Of a DNA stretch of 64,000 bases, positions 17,728-28,031 are shown in pieces. Origin of the DNA: Ancylobacter aquaticus. GTDB taxonomy: Bacteria > Pseudomonadota > Alphaproteobacteria > Rhizobiales > Xanthobacteraceae. The notes beneath the pieces were generated by a model. That model worked only from the letters and a program-made list of their open reading frames with translations, was not told the origin of the DNA and searched no databases. The stretch is from contig NZ_SMFY01000001.1 of the NCBI RefSeq assembly GCF_004339465.1, positions 1,860,001-1,924,000 of the forward strand, written 5' to 3'. Within the stretch, counting starts at the first letter, position 1, and each line of letters starts with the position of its first letter. A program made the translations under genes and the position numbers.

Positions 17728-19722
17728 TCAGGGGGAGGGGAGTGTCTCGACATTCAGCTCTTCGACTAGCCCCAGCGGGTCTTCGCTGTTCAGCGCCTCG
17801 ACGATCAGCAGGATCGGCAGCGGCTCGTGGCGCGGGGTGACGCGCAGGGCGAGCGTGCCCATGGGCTTCTGCACGAAGCGCACGAAGGCTTCCACCGCCG
17901 GGCCGAGTTCCGGCCGGTCCGTCACGGCCTGCGCCAGCAGCAGGTCGGCGAAGCCGGCGAAAAGCTGGCGGATATCCTCCGCCTTCAGCCCCTGCTCCTT
18001 GGCGGCGGCCTCCAGCTTCTGGTCGTAGAGGCCGGCATCGGTAACGGTCAGGTCGAGCGCGCCGAGGTTCACCTCCATCGCCCCGGCCAGTGCCTCGTCC
18101 GGCTGGGTGGAAAAGACCGAATCGTCCACCGCGCTCAGGGTGAGCTTGCCGTTGAAAGAAAAGGCGTCGGAGACTTCAACATAGGCGGGGTCGACCACCA
18201 CGCTGTTTTCCGCCTCGTTCCAGGCGGCGCCGAAATCCATGGCGATGCTGGCCCGGTCCACCTGCCCCGGCACCAGCGCGAAGGCGGAATGGCCGGCGTT
18301 GATCATGGCGGTTGGCCCGCTCATGCGCAGCGTGGCGGAAACGCGGGTGGGCAGGGCGTCCGGCTCGGCGGTCCAGGTGAGGGCGAATTTGTCGATGTTG
18401 ACCGGCGAGTCGTCCTTGGTGCTTGCAGCGAAATTATCCAACGTGATGGCACCGAGGGTGTTGAAAAAGGGCACAGGCCAGCGGGCGAAGGCCTGGGGAT
18501 CCTCGCTTCCATCAGCCAAAAGGCTCATCAGCGTGCCGAGCCGCAAACTGCCGAGAGCGAAGCTTCCCATCTCGACGGCGATGTCGTCGGGCGCCTTGAT
18601 CGCCAGCTTCTTCACGCTGAAGGTTTCGATCCGCCCACCATCCACCCCGGCGACTGTGAAGGCGCCCATGCCGACGGAAATGTCGCCCGGCACGGCAACT
18701 TCCAGGCCCTCGATCCCCATGGAGGTGAAGCGCACCCCTTCATCGAGCGCGCCTGAGAGCAGGCGCAGGAGCCGGGCGTTTTCCGGCATCGACGGCTGTA
18801 TTTCCGTCGCTTGCACGTCTTCGAGGTGCTGGCCCGCAACGCGCAGCTCTTCAAGGGGAATGGCCGAGGGCCGGATCGCCACATCCTTCATGGACATGAC
18901 CGCCATGCGATACGACGTGCCGCTGCCCACAGTGACCGCGTAATCGTTGATGGTAACAGAGTCATGTATCGTGATGAACGCGTCGCTGGCCTCGCGCTGT
19001 TCGGGATCGAACAGGACGAGCATTCCCGCGATATCGAAACCCTTGATGTCGACATGCCCCACCGAGCCCTCTCCGGAAAGCTCGGGAGGACCGCTGAAGG
19101 TCAGGCGGGAGGGCTCCGCCGTCATGGTGGCGAAGCGGCCATTGGCCAGCTTTTCGAGGCGGATGGGTCCGTTATTCTCCTCGTTCTTGACTAGGACGTC
19201 GCCCGCGCCGGTGCTGCCGGTGCCGATCGAGGCGGGAATGTCGACGCGCTCCGCCGTGATCGCGCGGAAGAAATCGAGGGCGATCTGCGACGGGCTGCCG
19301 TTCACCGGAGCCTGCGCGGGGAATTCGAGCGCCGCGAGGTCGACGCGGGGTGCGGTGTAGCGCGTGATGCCGGGCGTGCTGAGGCCGGCCGGGATGTCGA
19401 TCGTCACATCGGTAATATCCACCGTGCGGGCGAAGACCCGGTCGGAAGGGCGCTGCTCGACCCCGTTCGCGACGAGCGAGCCGATCTTGAGGACGCCCTG
19501 GGCCGGGCCGGTGAGCGACAAGTCGTGCAGCTCGAACCGGCCGGCGAACAGGTCGTAGCGAACCTCGCCGACGCTCCCCTCGGCGCCGCCGCCCCGCAGC
19601 GTGGACAGCGCCGCGTCGACCTGGCTGCGCGCCACATGGTTGACGTAGGCGGCAAGGCCGAAATAGCCGCCGACACCGACGACCAGAAGGGCAATGAGAG
19701 CGAGGAGGAACGGCTTGCGCAT
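17728..19722 (-). CDS. Large membrane-anchored envelope protein, AsmA/YdgA-like (function unknown)
   Basis: A 664-residue protein with one N-terminal membrane anchor (MRKPFLLALIALLVVGVGGYFGLAAYV) and a long, beta-rich periplasmic part. Repeated phrases such as 'RFELHDLSLTG', 'SVGHVDIKGFDIAGM' and 'LTLSAVDDSVF' resemble the alternating-strand architecture of AsmA-like and DUF945/YdgA-like proteins. I cannot assign it to one family with certainty. Such proteins act in envelope assembly or lipid transfer in better-studied bacteria. The C terminus (FADLLLAQAVTDRPELGPAVEAF) is helical. It is a single gene, convergent with aspS and divergent from maeB. Confidence 0.7.
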   Translation of the reverse strand: MRKPFLLALIALLVVGVGGYFGLAAYVNHVARSQVDAALSTLRGGGAEGSVGEVRYDLFAGRFELHDLSLTGPAQGVLKIGSLVANGVEQRPSDRVFARTVDITDVTIDIPAGLSTPGITRYTAPRVDLAALEFPAQAPVNGSPSQIALDFFRAITAERVDIPASIGTGSTGAGDVLVKNEENNGPIRLEKLANGRFATMTAEPSRLTFSGPPELSGEGSVGHVDIKGFDIAGMLVLFDPEQREASDAFITIHDSVTINDYAVTVGSGTSYRMAVMSMKDVAIRPSAIPLEELRVAGQHLEDVQATEIQPSMPENARLLRLLSGALDEGVRFTSMGIEGLEVAVPGDISVGMGAFTVAGVDGGRIETFSVKKLAIKAPDDIAVEMGSFALGSLRLGTLMSLLADGSEDPQAFARWPVPFFNTLGAITLDNFAASTKDDSPVNIDKFALTWTAEPDALPTRVSATLRMSGPTAMINAGHSAFALVPGQVDRASIAMDFGAAWNEAENSVVVDPAYVEVSDAFSFNGKLTLSAVDDSVFSTQPDEALAGAMEVNLGALDLTVTDAGLYDQKLEAAAKEQGLKAEDIRQLFAGFADLLLAQAVTDRPELGPAVEAFVRFVQKPMGTLALRVTPRHEPLPILLIVEALNSEDPLGLVEELNVETLPSP

Positions 19723-19905
19723 GCGAGGCTGACTCTGGGGACGTGCCGGGGGACGGCGTGAGGCTGACGGGCTGGCAGGGTCATGCCGGCCAATGGCTCA
19801 CCTTAAACCAACCGCCCAAAGACCAGCACCAGAAAATCGGAAAGGCGTTGTGCCGCAGGCCAGAATCCCTATGCTCCCGCGCCAAGCTCCGGGGAAGGAA
19901 ACACG

Positions 19906-22185
19906 ATGGCCTCTTACATCTCCGACGATCTGCGCTCTGGCGCCATGTTCTATCACCGCAATCCGCGTCCCGGTAAGCTTGAGATCCAGCCGACCAAGCC
20001 GCTCGCCAACCAGCGCGATCTTGCCCTCGCCTATACGCCCGGCGTCGCCGCCGTCTGCGAGGCGATCGCCGCCGACAAGTCGCTGGTGGCCGAACTGACC
20101 GCCCGCCAGAACCTCGTCGCCGTTGTCACCAACGGTACCGCGGTGCTCGGCCTCGGCAATATCGGCCCCGAAGCCTCCAAGCCGGTCATGGAGGGCAAGG
20201 CGGTCCTGTTCAAGAAATTCGCCGGCATCGACGTGTTCGACATCGAGATCAACGCGCTGGAGCCCGACCATGTGGTGAGCGTGGTGGCCGCGCTGGAGCC
20301 GACCTTCGGCGGCATCAACCTCGAGGACATCAAGGCGCCCGAGTGTTTCGAGATCGAGACCCGGCTGCGCGAGATCATGAAGATCCCGGTCTTCCATGAC
20401 GACCAGCACGGCACAGCGATCATCGTGGTGGCGGCTGTCGTCAACGCGCTGTTCCTCGGCGGCAAGAAGCTGGAGGACGTGAAGATCGTCACGTCAGGCG
20501 CCGGCGCGGCGGCGATCGCCACGCTGAACCTGCTGCTCTCCATGGGCGCGCGGCGCGAGAACATCTGGGTCACGGACATCGAGGGCGTGGTCTACGCCGA
20601 CCGCAACGTGCTGATGGACCCCTACAAGGGGGCCTTCGCCCAGAAGACCGACAAGCGCACCCTGGCCGAGGTCATCGAGGGTGCCGACATCTTCATCGGC
20701 CTTTCCGCCGGCGGCGTGCTGAAGCCGGAGATGCTGGCGGCGATGGCGGATCGCCCGCTGATCATGGCGCTGGCCAACCCGACGCCGGAAATCATGCCCG
20801 ACCTCGCCCGCGAGGCGCGCCCGGACGCCATGATCTGCACCGGCCGCTCGGATTTCCCCAATCAGGTCAACAATGTCCTGTGCTTCCCCTTCATCTTCCG
20901 CGGCGCGCTGGATGCCGGCGCGACCACGATCAACGAGGAGATGAAGGTCGCAGCGGTCAACGCCATCGCCGAGCTGGCGCGCGAGACCCCCTCCGATGTC
21001 GTCGCCCGCGCCTATGGCGGCGAAACCCCGGTGTTCGGGCCGAATTCGCTCATTCCCTCGCCCTTCGACCCGCGCCTCATCCTGCGCATCGCCCCGGCGG
21101 TGGCCAAGGCGGCGATGGAATCGGGCGTGGCCAAGCAGCCGATCGCCGATTTCGACGCCTATCAGGAGCAGCTCGACCGCTTCGTCTTCCGCTCCGGCCT
21201 GGTGATGAAGCCGATCTTCGCCCTCGCCAAGCAGGCGCCCAAGCGCGTGATCTACGCCGAGGGTGAGGATGAGCGCATCCTGCGGGCGGCGCAGGTGGTG
21301 GTGGAGGAAGGGCTGGCCCGCCCCATCCTCATCGGCCGCCCCTCGGTGATCGAGACGCGGCTACAGCGCTTTGGCCTGTCGATCCGCCCGGGGCGCGAAT
21401 TCGACCTCATCAACCCCGAGGACGACCCGCGCTACCGCGACTATGTCACCACCTATGTCGAGCGCGCCGGCCGGCGCGGGGTCACGCCGGAACTCGCGCG
21501 CACGCTGGTGCGGACCACGCCGACGGTGATCGCGGCGGTGGCGGTGGTTCGCGGCGACGCCGACACCATGCTGTGCGGCGTCGAGGGGCGGTTCATCCGC
21601 CATCTGCGCCACATCCGCACCATCATCGGCCTCGCGCCGGGGGTGCGCGACGTGGCGGCGCTGTCGATGTTGCTGACGCAGAAAGGCGCGTTCTTCCTCT
21701 GCGATACCCAGGTGCAGACCGACCCCACCGCCGAGGACCTCGCCGAGATGGCGCAGCTGGCCGCCGCCCATGTGCGCCGCTTCGGCATCGAGCCCAAGGT
21801 GGCGCTGCTGTCGCATTCCGACTTCGGCTCGCGCGACGATGACAGCGCCCACAAGATGCGCCGCACGCTCGACCTGATCCTCCAGCGCGCCCCCGACCTG
21901 ATGGTCGATGGCGAGATGGAGGGCGACAGCGCGCTGGTGCCGGAGATGCGCGAGCGGGTGCTGCCGGGCTCGCGCCTGCAGGGCGTGGCCAACATCCTCG
22001 TCATGCCCAATCTCGACGCCGCCAATATCGGCTACCAGATGGTCAAGGTGTTCGGCGACGCGCTGCCCGTCGGCCCGATCCTGCTCGGCGCGGCCCGGCC
22101 GGCGCATGTGCTCACACCCTCCGTGACGGCGCGCGGCATCGTCAACATGACCGCCATCGCGGTGGTGGAAGCCCAGCACGCCTGA
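19906..22185 (+). CDS. maeB: NADP-dependent malic enzyme with C-terminal phosphotransacetylase-like domain
   Basis: This enzyme converts malate to pyruvate and CO2, making NADPH. The 759-residue length fits the fused form. The malic domain spans about residues 1-425: [14 protein letters not shown], the substrate/metal segment [12 protein letters not shown] and the nucleotide-binding [17 protein letters not shown]. The PTA-like domain (about 430-759) includes [34 protein letters not shown] and [20 protein letters not shown]. In characterised relatives this second domain has no transacetylase activity and serves in regulation by acetyl-CoA and oligomerisation. GGGGAAGGA provides a strong ribosome-binding site. 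A terminator follows. Confidence 0.95.
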   Translation: MASYISDDLRSGAMFYHRNPRPGKLEIQPTKPLANQRDLALAYTPGVAAVCEAIAADKSLVAELTARQNLVAVVTNGTAVLGLGNIGPEASKPVMEGKAVLFKKFAGIDVFDIEINALEPDHVVSVVAALEPTFGGINLEDIKAPECFEIETRLREIMKIPVFHDDQHGTAIIVVAAVVNALFLGGKKLEDVKIVTSGAGAAAIATLNLLLSMGARRENIWVTDIEGVVYADRNVLMDPYKGAFAQKTDKRTLAEVIEGADIFIGLSAGGVLKPEMLAAMADRPLIMALANPTPEIMPDLAREARPDAMICTGRSDFPNQVNNVLCFPFIFRGALDAGATTINEEMKVAAVNAIAELARETPSDVVARAYGGETPVFGPNSLIPSPFDPRLILRIAPAVAKAAMESGVAKQPIADFDAYQEQLDRFVFRSGLVMKPIFALAKQAPKRVIYAEGEDERILRAAQVVVEEGLARPILIGRPSVIETRLQRFGLSIRPGREFDLINPEDDPRYRDYVTTYVERAGRRGVTPELARTLVRTTPTVIAAVAVVRGDADTMLCGVEGRFIRHLRHIRTIIGLAPGVRDVAALSMLLTQKGAFFLCDTQVQTDPTAEDLAEMAQLAAAHVRRFGIEPKVALLSHSDFGSRDDDSAHKMRRTLDLILQRAPDLMVDGEMEGDSALVPEMRERVLPGSRLQGVANILVMPNLDAANIGYQMVKVFGDALPVGPILLGAARPAHVLTPSVTARGIVNMTAIAVVEAQHA

Positions 22186-22204
22186 AAGCGGCGAGACGGA
22201 CAAG

Positions 22205-22237
22205 GGGGCGCGTGCCGACGGGCGTGCGCCCCATTTT
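22205..22237 (+). terminator. Rho-independent terminator after maeB
   Basis: A 12-bp stem, GGGGCGCGTGCC with GGCGTGCGCCCC, holds two internal G-U wobble pairs and a four-base loop (GACG). It is followed by ATTTT and lies about 20 bases after the maeB stop. Confidence 0.75.
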
Positions 22238-22295
22238 AGAATGGGCCTGTCATGCCGCCATGGCGTGACGGATCTGCCAAGCGGAGACGACGGAC

Positions 22296-22613
22296 GTGAA
22301 GATGCGCTGGATGATTGCCGCCACTGTCGCCGGGCTGACGCTGTGGGCGACGCCGCCGGTTTCCGCCCAGAACAGCACCGCGCGCGGCGCCATCATCGGA
22401 GGAGTCGCGGGCGCGGCCATCGGCGGGGCGGCGACCGGCACGGCGGGCGGTGCCGCCGCCGGCGCTGCCATCGGCGCGGGCACAGGCGCCGTGATCGGCT
22501 CCAACCGCAACCGGCGCGCGCGCGCCTATTATTTTCAGCGCGGTGGCCGCTGCTATCTGCGCCAGAACAATGGCCGGGTGGTGCGGGTGGACCGCCGGCG
22601 CTGCTGGCGCTGA
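22296..22613 (+). CDS. Exported glycine-zipper protein, 105 aa
   Basis: A small protein with a signal peptide (cleavage likely after PVSA, residue 24) and a central glycine-zipper segment of alternating small residues (GGVAGAAIGGAATGTAGG and following), ending in a basic tail rich in Arg and aromatic residues (CYLRQNNGRVVRVDRRRCW). Glycine-zipper proteins insert in or associate with membranes. This one is probably periplasmic or in the outer membrane, with function unknown. GTG at 22296 is the best start: GGAG lies nine bases before it, while the ATG at 22302 would be fifteen bases away. Two cysteines in the tail may form a disulfide. Confidence 0.72.
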   Translation: MKMRWMIAATVAGLTLWATPPVSAQNSTARGAIIGGVAGAAIGGAATGTAGGAAAGAAIGAGTGAVIGSNRNRRARAYYFQRGGRCYLRQNNGRVVRVDRRRCWR

Positions 22614-22848
22614 CCCCGACACGTCGGGCAAAGCTGCCGCAGCGGCATCTTTTCGCCTGCCGGTTGTTTTATGACCGAAATGTGGCTGGTTTTGCCGTGG
22701 AAATGACATATTTCTGACCAAGCTGTACACAGCGCGAACGTGCCCGGACGGGTCGCCTCAAGGTGGTGCGGCAGGGTGGCGTTCGGCGCAATTCGGCGGG
22801 TCCCGCGGGGATGCGTCGGTGTCTCACTGGTCTCGAAGGTTGTGTCTG

Positions 22849-23061
22849 ATGGCGGATACCGGCACGGTTAAGTGGTTCAACGAGCAGAAGGGCTACGGCT
22901 TCATTCAGCCCGACAATGGCGGCAAGGACGTTTTCGTCCACATCAGCGCGGTGCAGCGCTCGGGCCTGCAGAGCCTGCGTGACGGTGACAAGGTCTCCTT
23001 CGATCTGCAGACCGACCAGCGTTCGGGCAAGACCTCGGCGGTTGATCTTCGCCCGCTCTGA
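22849..23061 (+). CDS. Cold-shock domain protein, copy 1
   Basis: A 70-residue CspA-type single-strand nucleic acid binder with both RNA-binding motifs: RNP1-like KGYGFIQP and RNP2-like DVFVHISAV. Family members act as RNA chaperones that melt secondary structure or as transcription anti-terminators. The ATG at 22849 has GAAGG nine bases upstream; a longer in-frame start at 22819 would add non-conserved residues. It is preceded by 235 bases without a gene, which may hold the long leader typical of csp mRNAs, although I saw no canonical cold box. A nearly identical second copy lies 284 bases downstream. Confidence 0.93.
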   Translation: MADTGTVKWFNEQKGYGFIQPDNGGKDVFVHISAVQRSGLQSLRDGDKVSFDLQTDQRSGKTSAVDLRPL

Positions 23062-23078
23062 CGCGGACATTCGACTGA

Positions 23079-23100
23079 AATCGGACGGTTTCGTCCGATT
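23079..23100 (+). other. Perfect stem-loop after the first cold-shock gene
   Basis: AATCGGACG and CGTCCGATT make a 9-bp perfect stem with a four-base loop (GTTT), 17 bases after the stop. No T-run follows (ATACTCAATA), so it may be an mRNA 3'-end stabiliser or a weak terminator. Confidence 0.5.
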
Positions 23101-23344
23101 ATACTCAATACAATGTCGTCGTTCCCCGGCGGGACGGCGACATTTATGCTGGTGCGATGCCCCCCGATACCGTGCACGCCTCTTGCAAACAGGGCCATTC
23201 GCGGTAGTCTCACGCGCAGACTTTGGCTGAATTCGGGGCCGTTCACCTCCTTGGGGTGGCCGGTCGGCTTTTCGTCCAAATTCAACCCAGCGGCGGGGCC
23301 GTGCCTGCGCCGGATGTGCAACCTCGATACGTGAGACTTTCCGA

Positions 23345-23560
23345 ATGTCTACCCAGACCGGCACCGTGAAGTGGTTCAACGAACAGAAGGGCTACGGCTT
23401 CATTCAGCCCGATGGCGCTGGAAAGGACGTTTTCGTCCATATCAGCGCGGTACAGCGTTCGGGCCTGCAGGGCCTGCGTGACGGCGAGAAGGTTTCCTTC
23501 GAGCTGCAGACCGATCAGCGCTCCGGCAAGGACTCCGCCGTCAACCTGCGCGTCGGCTGA
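23345..23560 (+). CDS. Cold-shock domain protein, copy 2
   Basis: A 71-residue CspA-type protein, nearly identical to the copy at 22849-23061 (differences mainly at the N terminus, DNGG versus DGAG, and the last residues). It carries the same KGYGFIQP and [12 protein letters not shown]-binding motifs. The two genes are in the same direction, separated by 283 bases that contain a stem-loop and no coding sequence I can support, so each probably has its own promoter and leader. This looks like a local tandem duplication. Two hairpins follow, the second with a T-run. Confidence 0.93.
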   Translation: MSTQTGTVKWFNEQKGYGFIQPDGAGKDVFVHISAVQRSGLQGLRDGEKVSFELQTDQRSGKDSAVNLRVG

Positions 23561-23563
23561 TCC

Positions 23564-23587
23564 GAAGCCGGCCCTGGTGCCGGCTTC
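23564..23587 (+). other. Perfect stem-loop directly after the second cold-shock gene
   Basis: GAAGCCGGC and GCCGGCTTC form a 9-bp stem with a six-base loop just after the stop codon, with no T-run. It precedes a true terminator 14 bases further on. Confidence 0.5.
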
Positions 23588-23600
23588 CGCGTGAACAATG

Positions 23601-23639
23601 GAAAGCCGCTGGCCCTTGGGGGACGGCGGCTTTCTTTTT
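23601..23639 (+). terminator. Rho-independent terminator of the second cold-shock gene
   Basis: GAAAGCCGC (23601-23609) pairs perfectly with GCGGCTTTC (23626-23634), followed by TTTTT. The loop is 16 bases. Confidence 0.8.
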
Positions 23640-23688
23640 GGGGCGCGCGCGTTACGGGCCCCCGATCCGCACAGCGCGGTGTGCCCGT

Positions 23689-24228
23689 TCAGCGCCCGGT
23701 GTTCGTAGCGCCCCGCGGGCGCTCCAGCAGCGCCATAGGCTGGCCGCCATAGGAGCTCTCGGCGAAACGGCGGAATCCGAGCTTGCCGGCGATGTGCAGC
23801 GAGGCGCTGTGGTCGTTCTGGATCATGCAGGTGAGGCGGCTGCCGGTGCCGTGCGCGTCCGCCCAGCCGAGGACGGCGCGCATCGCTTCCTCGGCATAGC
23901 GCTTGCCCTGCGCCGCTCCGGCGAACACCCAGCCCGCCTCCATCGTGCCCTCGATCGAGGGAATGAGGGCGCGCTTGAAATCATGGAAGCCGACCTCGCC
24001 GACGAAGGCGCCGCTCGCGCGCTCCTCGACCGCGAAGGAGCCATAGCCGAGAAATTGCCACAGGCCGGGAAGGCGCAGGAACCGGCTCCACGCCGCCTCG
24101 CGCGAGAACGGCACCCCGCCGATAAACCGCACCACGTCCGGCTCCGCCCACAGGACGGCATAGGCCTCGAAATCCTCGGTCCGGTGCGGGCGAAGGAGGA
24201 GGCGGGCGGTGGTGAGGGTGGGGATCAT
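23689..24228 (-). CDS. GNAT family N-acetyltransferase (RimJ/RimL-like)
   Basis: A 179-residue acetyltransferase. The opening TARLLLRPHRTEDFEAY is typical of the RimJ/RimL-like GNAT subgroup. The acetyl-CoA-binding region around GWVFAGAAQGKRYAEEAMRAVLGWA carries the Q/R-x-x-G-x-A/G-like loop, and the C-terminal strand NDHSASLHIAGKLGFRRF matches motif B. The acyl acceptor (a ribosomal protein N terminus or a small amine) cannot be predicted. No clear ribosome-binding site precedes the ATG. It lies downstream of nrdJ on the same strand but behind that gene's terminator, so it is likely transcribed separately. Confidence 0.88.
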   Translation of the reverse strand: MIPTLTTARLLLRPHRTEDFEAYAVLWAEPDVVRFIGGVPFSREAAWSRFLRLPGLWQFLGYGSFAVEERASGAFVGEVGFHDFKRALIPSIEGTMEAGWVFAGAAQGKRYAEEAMRAVLGWADAHGTGSRLTCMIQNDHSASLHIAGKLGFRRFAESSYGGQPMALLERPRGATNTGR

Positions 24229-24259
24229 CGTTGCTGCCGTGCTGCTGCCGTCTCACATG

Positions 24260-24285
24260 AAAACGGCCGGGAGTGACCCCGGCCG
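24260..24285 (-). terminator. Rho-independent terminator of nrdJ
   Basis: Read on the minus strand, CGGCCGGG and CCCGGCCG form an 8-bp stem with a six-base loop followed by TTTT. It lies 36 bases beyond the nrdJ stop. Its sequence is almost the same as the accC terminator at 31763-31789. Confidence 0.75.
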
Positions 24286-24320
24286 CCGTTTATTCCAGTG
24301 TCGATGTGGCAGTCAGAAGG

Positions 24321-27300
24321 CTACGAGCACCCCGTCGTCGAGCCGCAGGTCTCGCACTTCAGGCAGGTGCCGTTCCGCACCATGGTGAAGTTCTGGCATT
24401 CGGGGCAGGATTCGCCCTCATAGCCCTTGGCGCGGGCCATGGCGCGGGCTTCCGCCTTGGTCGGGCCGGCAGCCGGGGCCGGGGTGGGGGCGGACCAGGG
24501 GAGGGCGTCGGTGGCGCCCAGTTCCTGCTCTTCCTCGTCCATCGGCTCGGCCTTGAGCGCGGTGGCGCCCTGAATGCCGCCGCGCAACGCGGTGACGTTG
24601 GAGCTTGCGGTGGGCACGGTGGGGGTGCCGGCCGGCACCACCATCAGGCTCACATTCTTGCCGCGCATCAGGCCCTTGGAGACCATGCGCGAGGCGGCCG
24701 AGGTCGGCGAGGCCTTGCCCTCGTCCACGCCCTTGCCCAGCGCGTCGAAATTCGATTCCGACGGCTCGACATGGCCGAGTTCGTGGCGTCCGAGATAGGA
24801 CACGGCGAGCTCGCGGAAGATGTAGTCGAGGATCGAGGTGGCGTATTTGATCACCTCATTGCCCTGCACCGGGCCGGCGGGCTCGAAGCGGGTGAAGGTG
24901 AAGGCGTCGACATATTCCTCCAGCGGCACGCCGTATTGGAGGCCCAGCGACACCGAGATGGCGAAGTTGTTGATGAAGGAGCGCAGCGCCGCGCCTTCCT
25001 TGTGCATGTCGATGAAGATCTCGCCGAGGCGGCCATCATCATACTCGCCGGTGCGCAGATACACCTTGTGGCCGCCGACCACGGCCTTCTGGGTGTAGCC
25101 CTTGCGGCGGTCCGGCATCTTCTCGCGGTCGCGCATGGCGATGACGCGCTCGACGATCTTCTCCACCACCTTCTCGGTGATCTGGGTGGCGCGGGCGGCG
25201 GCGGGCTTCTCCAGCAGCGCCTCGACCGCGTCTTCCTCGTCATCCTCGTCGGAGATGAGCTGCGAGTTCAGCGGCTGGGAGAGCTTGGAGCCGTCGCGGT
25301 AGAGCGCATTGGCCTTCAGCGCCAGGCGCCAGGAGAGCAGATAGGCCTCCTTGCAGTCCTCGACGGTCGCCTCGTTCGGCATGTTGATGGTCTTGGAGAT
25401 GGCGCCCGAAAGGAAGGGCTGCGCCGCCGCCATCATCAGAATGTGGCTGACCACGGAGAGATAGCGCTTGCCGATGCGCCCGCACGGATTGGCGCAATCG
25501 AAGACCGGGTAGTGCTCGGTCTTGAGGAAGGGCGCGCCTTCAAGGGTCATCGCGCCGCAGACATGGATGTTGGCGGCCTCGATGTCCTTCTTGGAGAAGC
25601 CGAGGAAGGGCAGCAGCTCGAAGGCCGGATCGGCCAGCTTGTCGGCCGGCACGCCGAGCTTGGCCAGCGCCTCGTCGCCGAGCGTCCAGCGGTTGAAGAC
25701 GAACTTGATGTCGAAGGCTGCCTTCACGCTGCCGTCGATCTTCGACAGCATGGCGTCGTCGAAGCCCTTGGTGCGCAGGGTCGAATGGTTGATCGCCGGC
25801 GCCTGGGTGATGGAGCCGTGGCCGACCGCATAGGCCTCGATCTCGGCGAGCTGGCTCTCGGAATAGCCGAGCGTGCGCAGCGCCTCCGGCACGGCGCGGT
25901 TGATGATCTTGAAATAGCCGCCGCCGGCCAGTTTCTTGAACTTCACCAGCGCGAAATCGGGCTCGATGCCTGTCGTGTCGCAGTCCATCACCAGGCCGAT
26001 CGTGCCGGTGGGCGCGAGCAGCGTGGTCTGGGCGTTGCGGTAGCCATGCGCCTCGCCCAACGACAGGGCGAGGTCCCAGGTCGCCTTGGCGCGCTCGACG
26101 AGGAGCGCCTCGGGCACCTTGGCATGGTCGAGCGGGACGGGGTTGGTGTTCAGCCCCTCATAGCCCTCGCGCTCGCCATAGGCGGCGCGCCGGTGGTTGC
26201 GCATCACCCGCAGCATGTGGGCGGCGTTGGGCGTGTATTCCGGGAACGGGCCGAGCTGCTTGGCCATTTCGGCCGAGGTGGCATAGGCGACGCCGGTCAT
26301 GATGGCGGTGAGCGCGCCGCAATAGGCACGGCCGGCATCCGAATCATAGGGGATGCCGGAGGTCATCAGCAGGCCGCCGATATTGGCGTAGCCGAGGCCG
26401 AGCGTGCGGTAGTCATAGGAGAGCTGGGCGATTTCCTTCGAGGGGAACTGCGCCATCAGGATCGAGATTTCGAGCACCACGGTCCACAGCCGGCAGGCAT
26501 GCTCATAGCTCTCGACATCGAACGTGCCGTCCGCGTTGCGGAACTGCAGCAGGTTCAGCGAGGCGAGGTTGCACGCCGTGTCGTCGAGGAACATGTACTC
26601 CGAGCACGGATTCGACGCGCGGATGGGGCCGCCGGCCGGGCTGGTGTGCCAGTCATTGATGGTGGTGTGGAACTGGATACCGGGATCGGCGCAGGCCCAG
26701 GCGGCGTGGCCGATCTTCTCCCACAGCTCCTGCGCCTTCAGCGTCTTCGTCACCTTGCCGGTGATGCGCGAGGTCAGGTTCCAGTCGGCGTCCGCCTCGA
26801 CCGCGTTCAGGAAGGCGTCGTCGACGCGCACCGAATTGTTCGAGTTCTGGCCGGAAACGGTGAGATACGCCTCCGAATCCCAATCGGTGTCGTAGATCGG
26901 GAACTCGATGTCGGTGTAGCCCTGCTTGGCGAACTGCACCACGCGGCGGATATAGTTCTCCGGCACCTGAGCCTTCTTGGCGGCGCGGATTTCACGCTTC
27001 AGGGCGGGGTTCTTCTCCGGGTCGTAGCAATCGTCGCCGTCGCCCTCGCAGTTCACGCAGGCCTTCATCACGGCCTTCATGTGCTTGGCGACGGTCTTGG
27101 AGCCGGTGACGAGAGCGGCGACCTTCTGCTCCTCCTTCACCTTCCAGTCGACATAGGTCTCGATATCGGGATGGTCGACGTCGACCACCACCATCTTGGC
27201 GGCGCGGCGCGTGGTGCCACCCGACTTGATGGCGCCCGCCGCGCGGTCGCCGATCTTCAGGAAGCTCATGAGGCCGGAGGAGCGGCCGCCGCCGGAAAGC

Positions 27301-28031
27301 TTCTCGCCCTCGCCGCGCAACGCGGAGAAGTTGGAGCCGGTGCCGGAACCGTATTTGAACAGGCGCGCCTCGCGCACCCACAGGTCCATGATGCCGCCCT
27401 CGTTCACCAGATCGTCGGAGACGGACTGGATGAAGCAGGCATGCGGCTGGGGGTGCTCATAGGAGGTCGCCGAGCGGGTGAGCTGGCCGGTGACGTGGTC
27501 GACATAGAAATGGCCCTGGCTGGGGCCGTCGATGCCATAGGCCCAGTGCAGGCCGGTGTTGAACCATTGCGGCGAGTTCGGCGCCGCCATCTGCATCGCC
27601 AGCATGTAGCGGTGCTCGTCGAAGAAGGCCTGCGCGTCCTCCTCCGAATCGAAATAGCCGCCCTTCCAGCCCCAATAGGTCCAGGTGCCGGCCAGACGGT
27701 CGAACACCTGGCGGGAATCGGTCTCGCCGATGATGCGTTCCTTCTCGGGAAGAGCGCTGAGCGCCTTCTCGTCGGCGACGCCACGCCAGAGGAAGGACGG
27801 CACGGTCTCTTCCTCGGCCTTCTTCAGCCGCGCCGGCACGCCCGCCTTGCGGAAATACTTCTGCGCGATGATGTCGGTGGCGACCTGCGAGAAATGTTCC
27901 GGCACGTCGATGGCTTCGAGGCGGAACACCACCGACCCGTCGGGATTGCGAATCTCGCTCGTCGCCTTGCGGAACGCGATGTCCGCATAGGGTGAACGGC
28001 CGGCCTGCGTGTAACGGCGCTGGATGCGCAT
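24321..28031 (-). CDS. nrdJ: Adenosylcobalamin-dependent (class II) ribonucleotide reductase
   Basis: NrdJ reduces ribonucleotides to deoxyribonucleotides using adenosylcobalamin, with or without oxygen. At 1,236 residues it is the long alphaproteobacterial form. Visible features include the N-terminal RRYTQAG and [14 protein letters not shown], the catalytic-barrel segments [44 protein letters not shown] and [22 protein letters not shown], and a C-terminal zinc-ribbon-like tail with paired cysteines ([13 protein letters not shown]) that resembles the redox-shuttle end. I chose the ATG at 28031 because GGGGA lies ten bases upstream and homologues begin with this sequence; a start at 28088 would add unconserved residues. 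It is followed by a strong terminator. Confidence 0.96.
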   Translation of the reverse strand: MRIQRRYTQAGRSPYADIAFRKATSEIRNPDGSVVFRLEAIDVPEHFSQVATDIIAQKYFRKAGVPARLKKAEEETVPSFLWRGVADEKALSALPEKERIIGETDSRQVFDRLAGTWTYWGWKGGYFDSEEDAQAFFDEHRYMLAMQMAAPNSPQWFNTGLHWAYGIDGPSQGHFYVDHVTGQLTRSATSYEHPQPHACFIQSVSDDLVNEGGIMDLWVREARLFKYGSGTGSNFSALRGEGEKLSGGGRSSGLMSFLKIGDRAAGAIKSGGTTRRAAKMVVVDVDHPDIETYVDWKVKEEQKVAALVTGSKTVAKHMKAVMKACVNCEGDGDDCYDPEKNPALKREIRAAKKAQVPENYIRRVVQFAKQGYTDIEFPIYDTDWDSEAYLTVSGQNSNNSVRVDDAFLNAVEADADWNLTSRITGKVTKTLKAQELWEKIGHAAWACADPGIQFHTTINDWHTSPAGGPIRASNPCSEYMFLDDTACNLASLNLLQFRNADGTFDVESYEHACRLWTVVLEISILMAQFPSKEIAQLSYDYRTLGLGYANIGGLLMTSGIPYDSDAGRAYCGALTAIMTGVAYATSAEMAKQLGPFPEYTPNAAHMLRVMRNHRRAAYGEREGYEGLNTNPVPLDHAKVPEALLVERAKATWDLALSLGEAHGYRNAQTTLLAPTGTIGLVMDCDTTGIEPDFALVKFKKLAGGGYFKIINRAVPEALRTLGYSESQLAEIEAYAVGHGSITQAPAINHSTLRTKGFDDAMLSKIDGSVKAAFDIKFVFNRWTLGDEALAKLGVPADKLADPAFELLPFLGFSKKDIEAANIHVCGAMTLEGAPFLKTEHYPVFDCANPCGRIGKRYLSVVSHILMMAAAQPFLSGAISKTINMPNEATVEDCKEAYLLSWRLALKANALYRDGSKLSQPLNSQLISDEDDEEDAVEALLEKPAAARATQITEKVVEKIVERVIAMRDREKMPDRRKGYTQKAVVGGHKVYLRTGEYDDGRLGEIFIDMHKEGAALRSFINNFAISVSLGLQYGVPLEEYVDAFTFTRFEPAGPVQGNEVIKYATSILDYIFRELAVSYLGRHELGHVEPSESNFDALGKGVDEGKASPTSAASRMVSKGLMRGKNVSLMVVPAGTPTVPTASSNVTALRGGIQGATALKAEPMDEEEQELGATDALPWSAPTPAPAAGPTKAEARAMARAKGYEGESCPECQNFTMVRNGTCLKCETCGSTTGCS

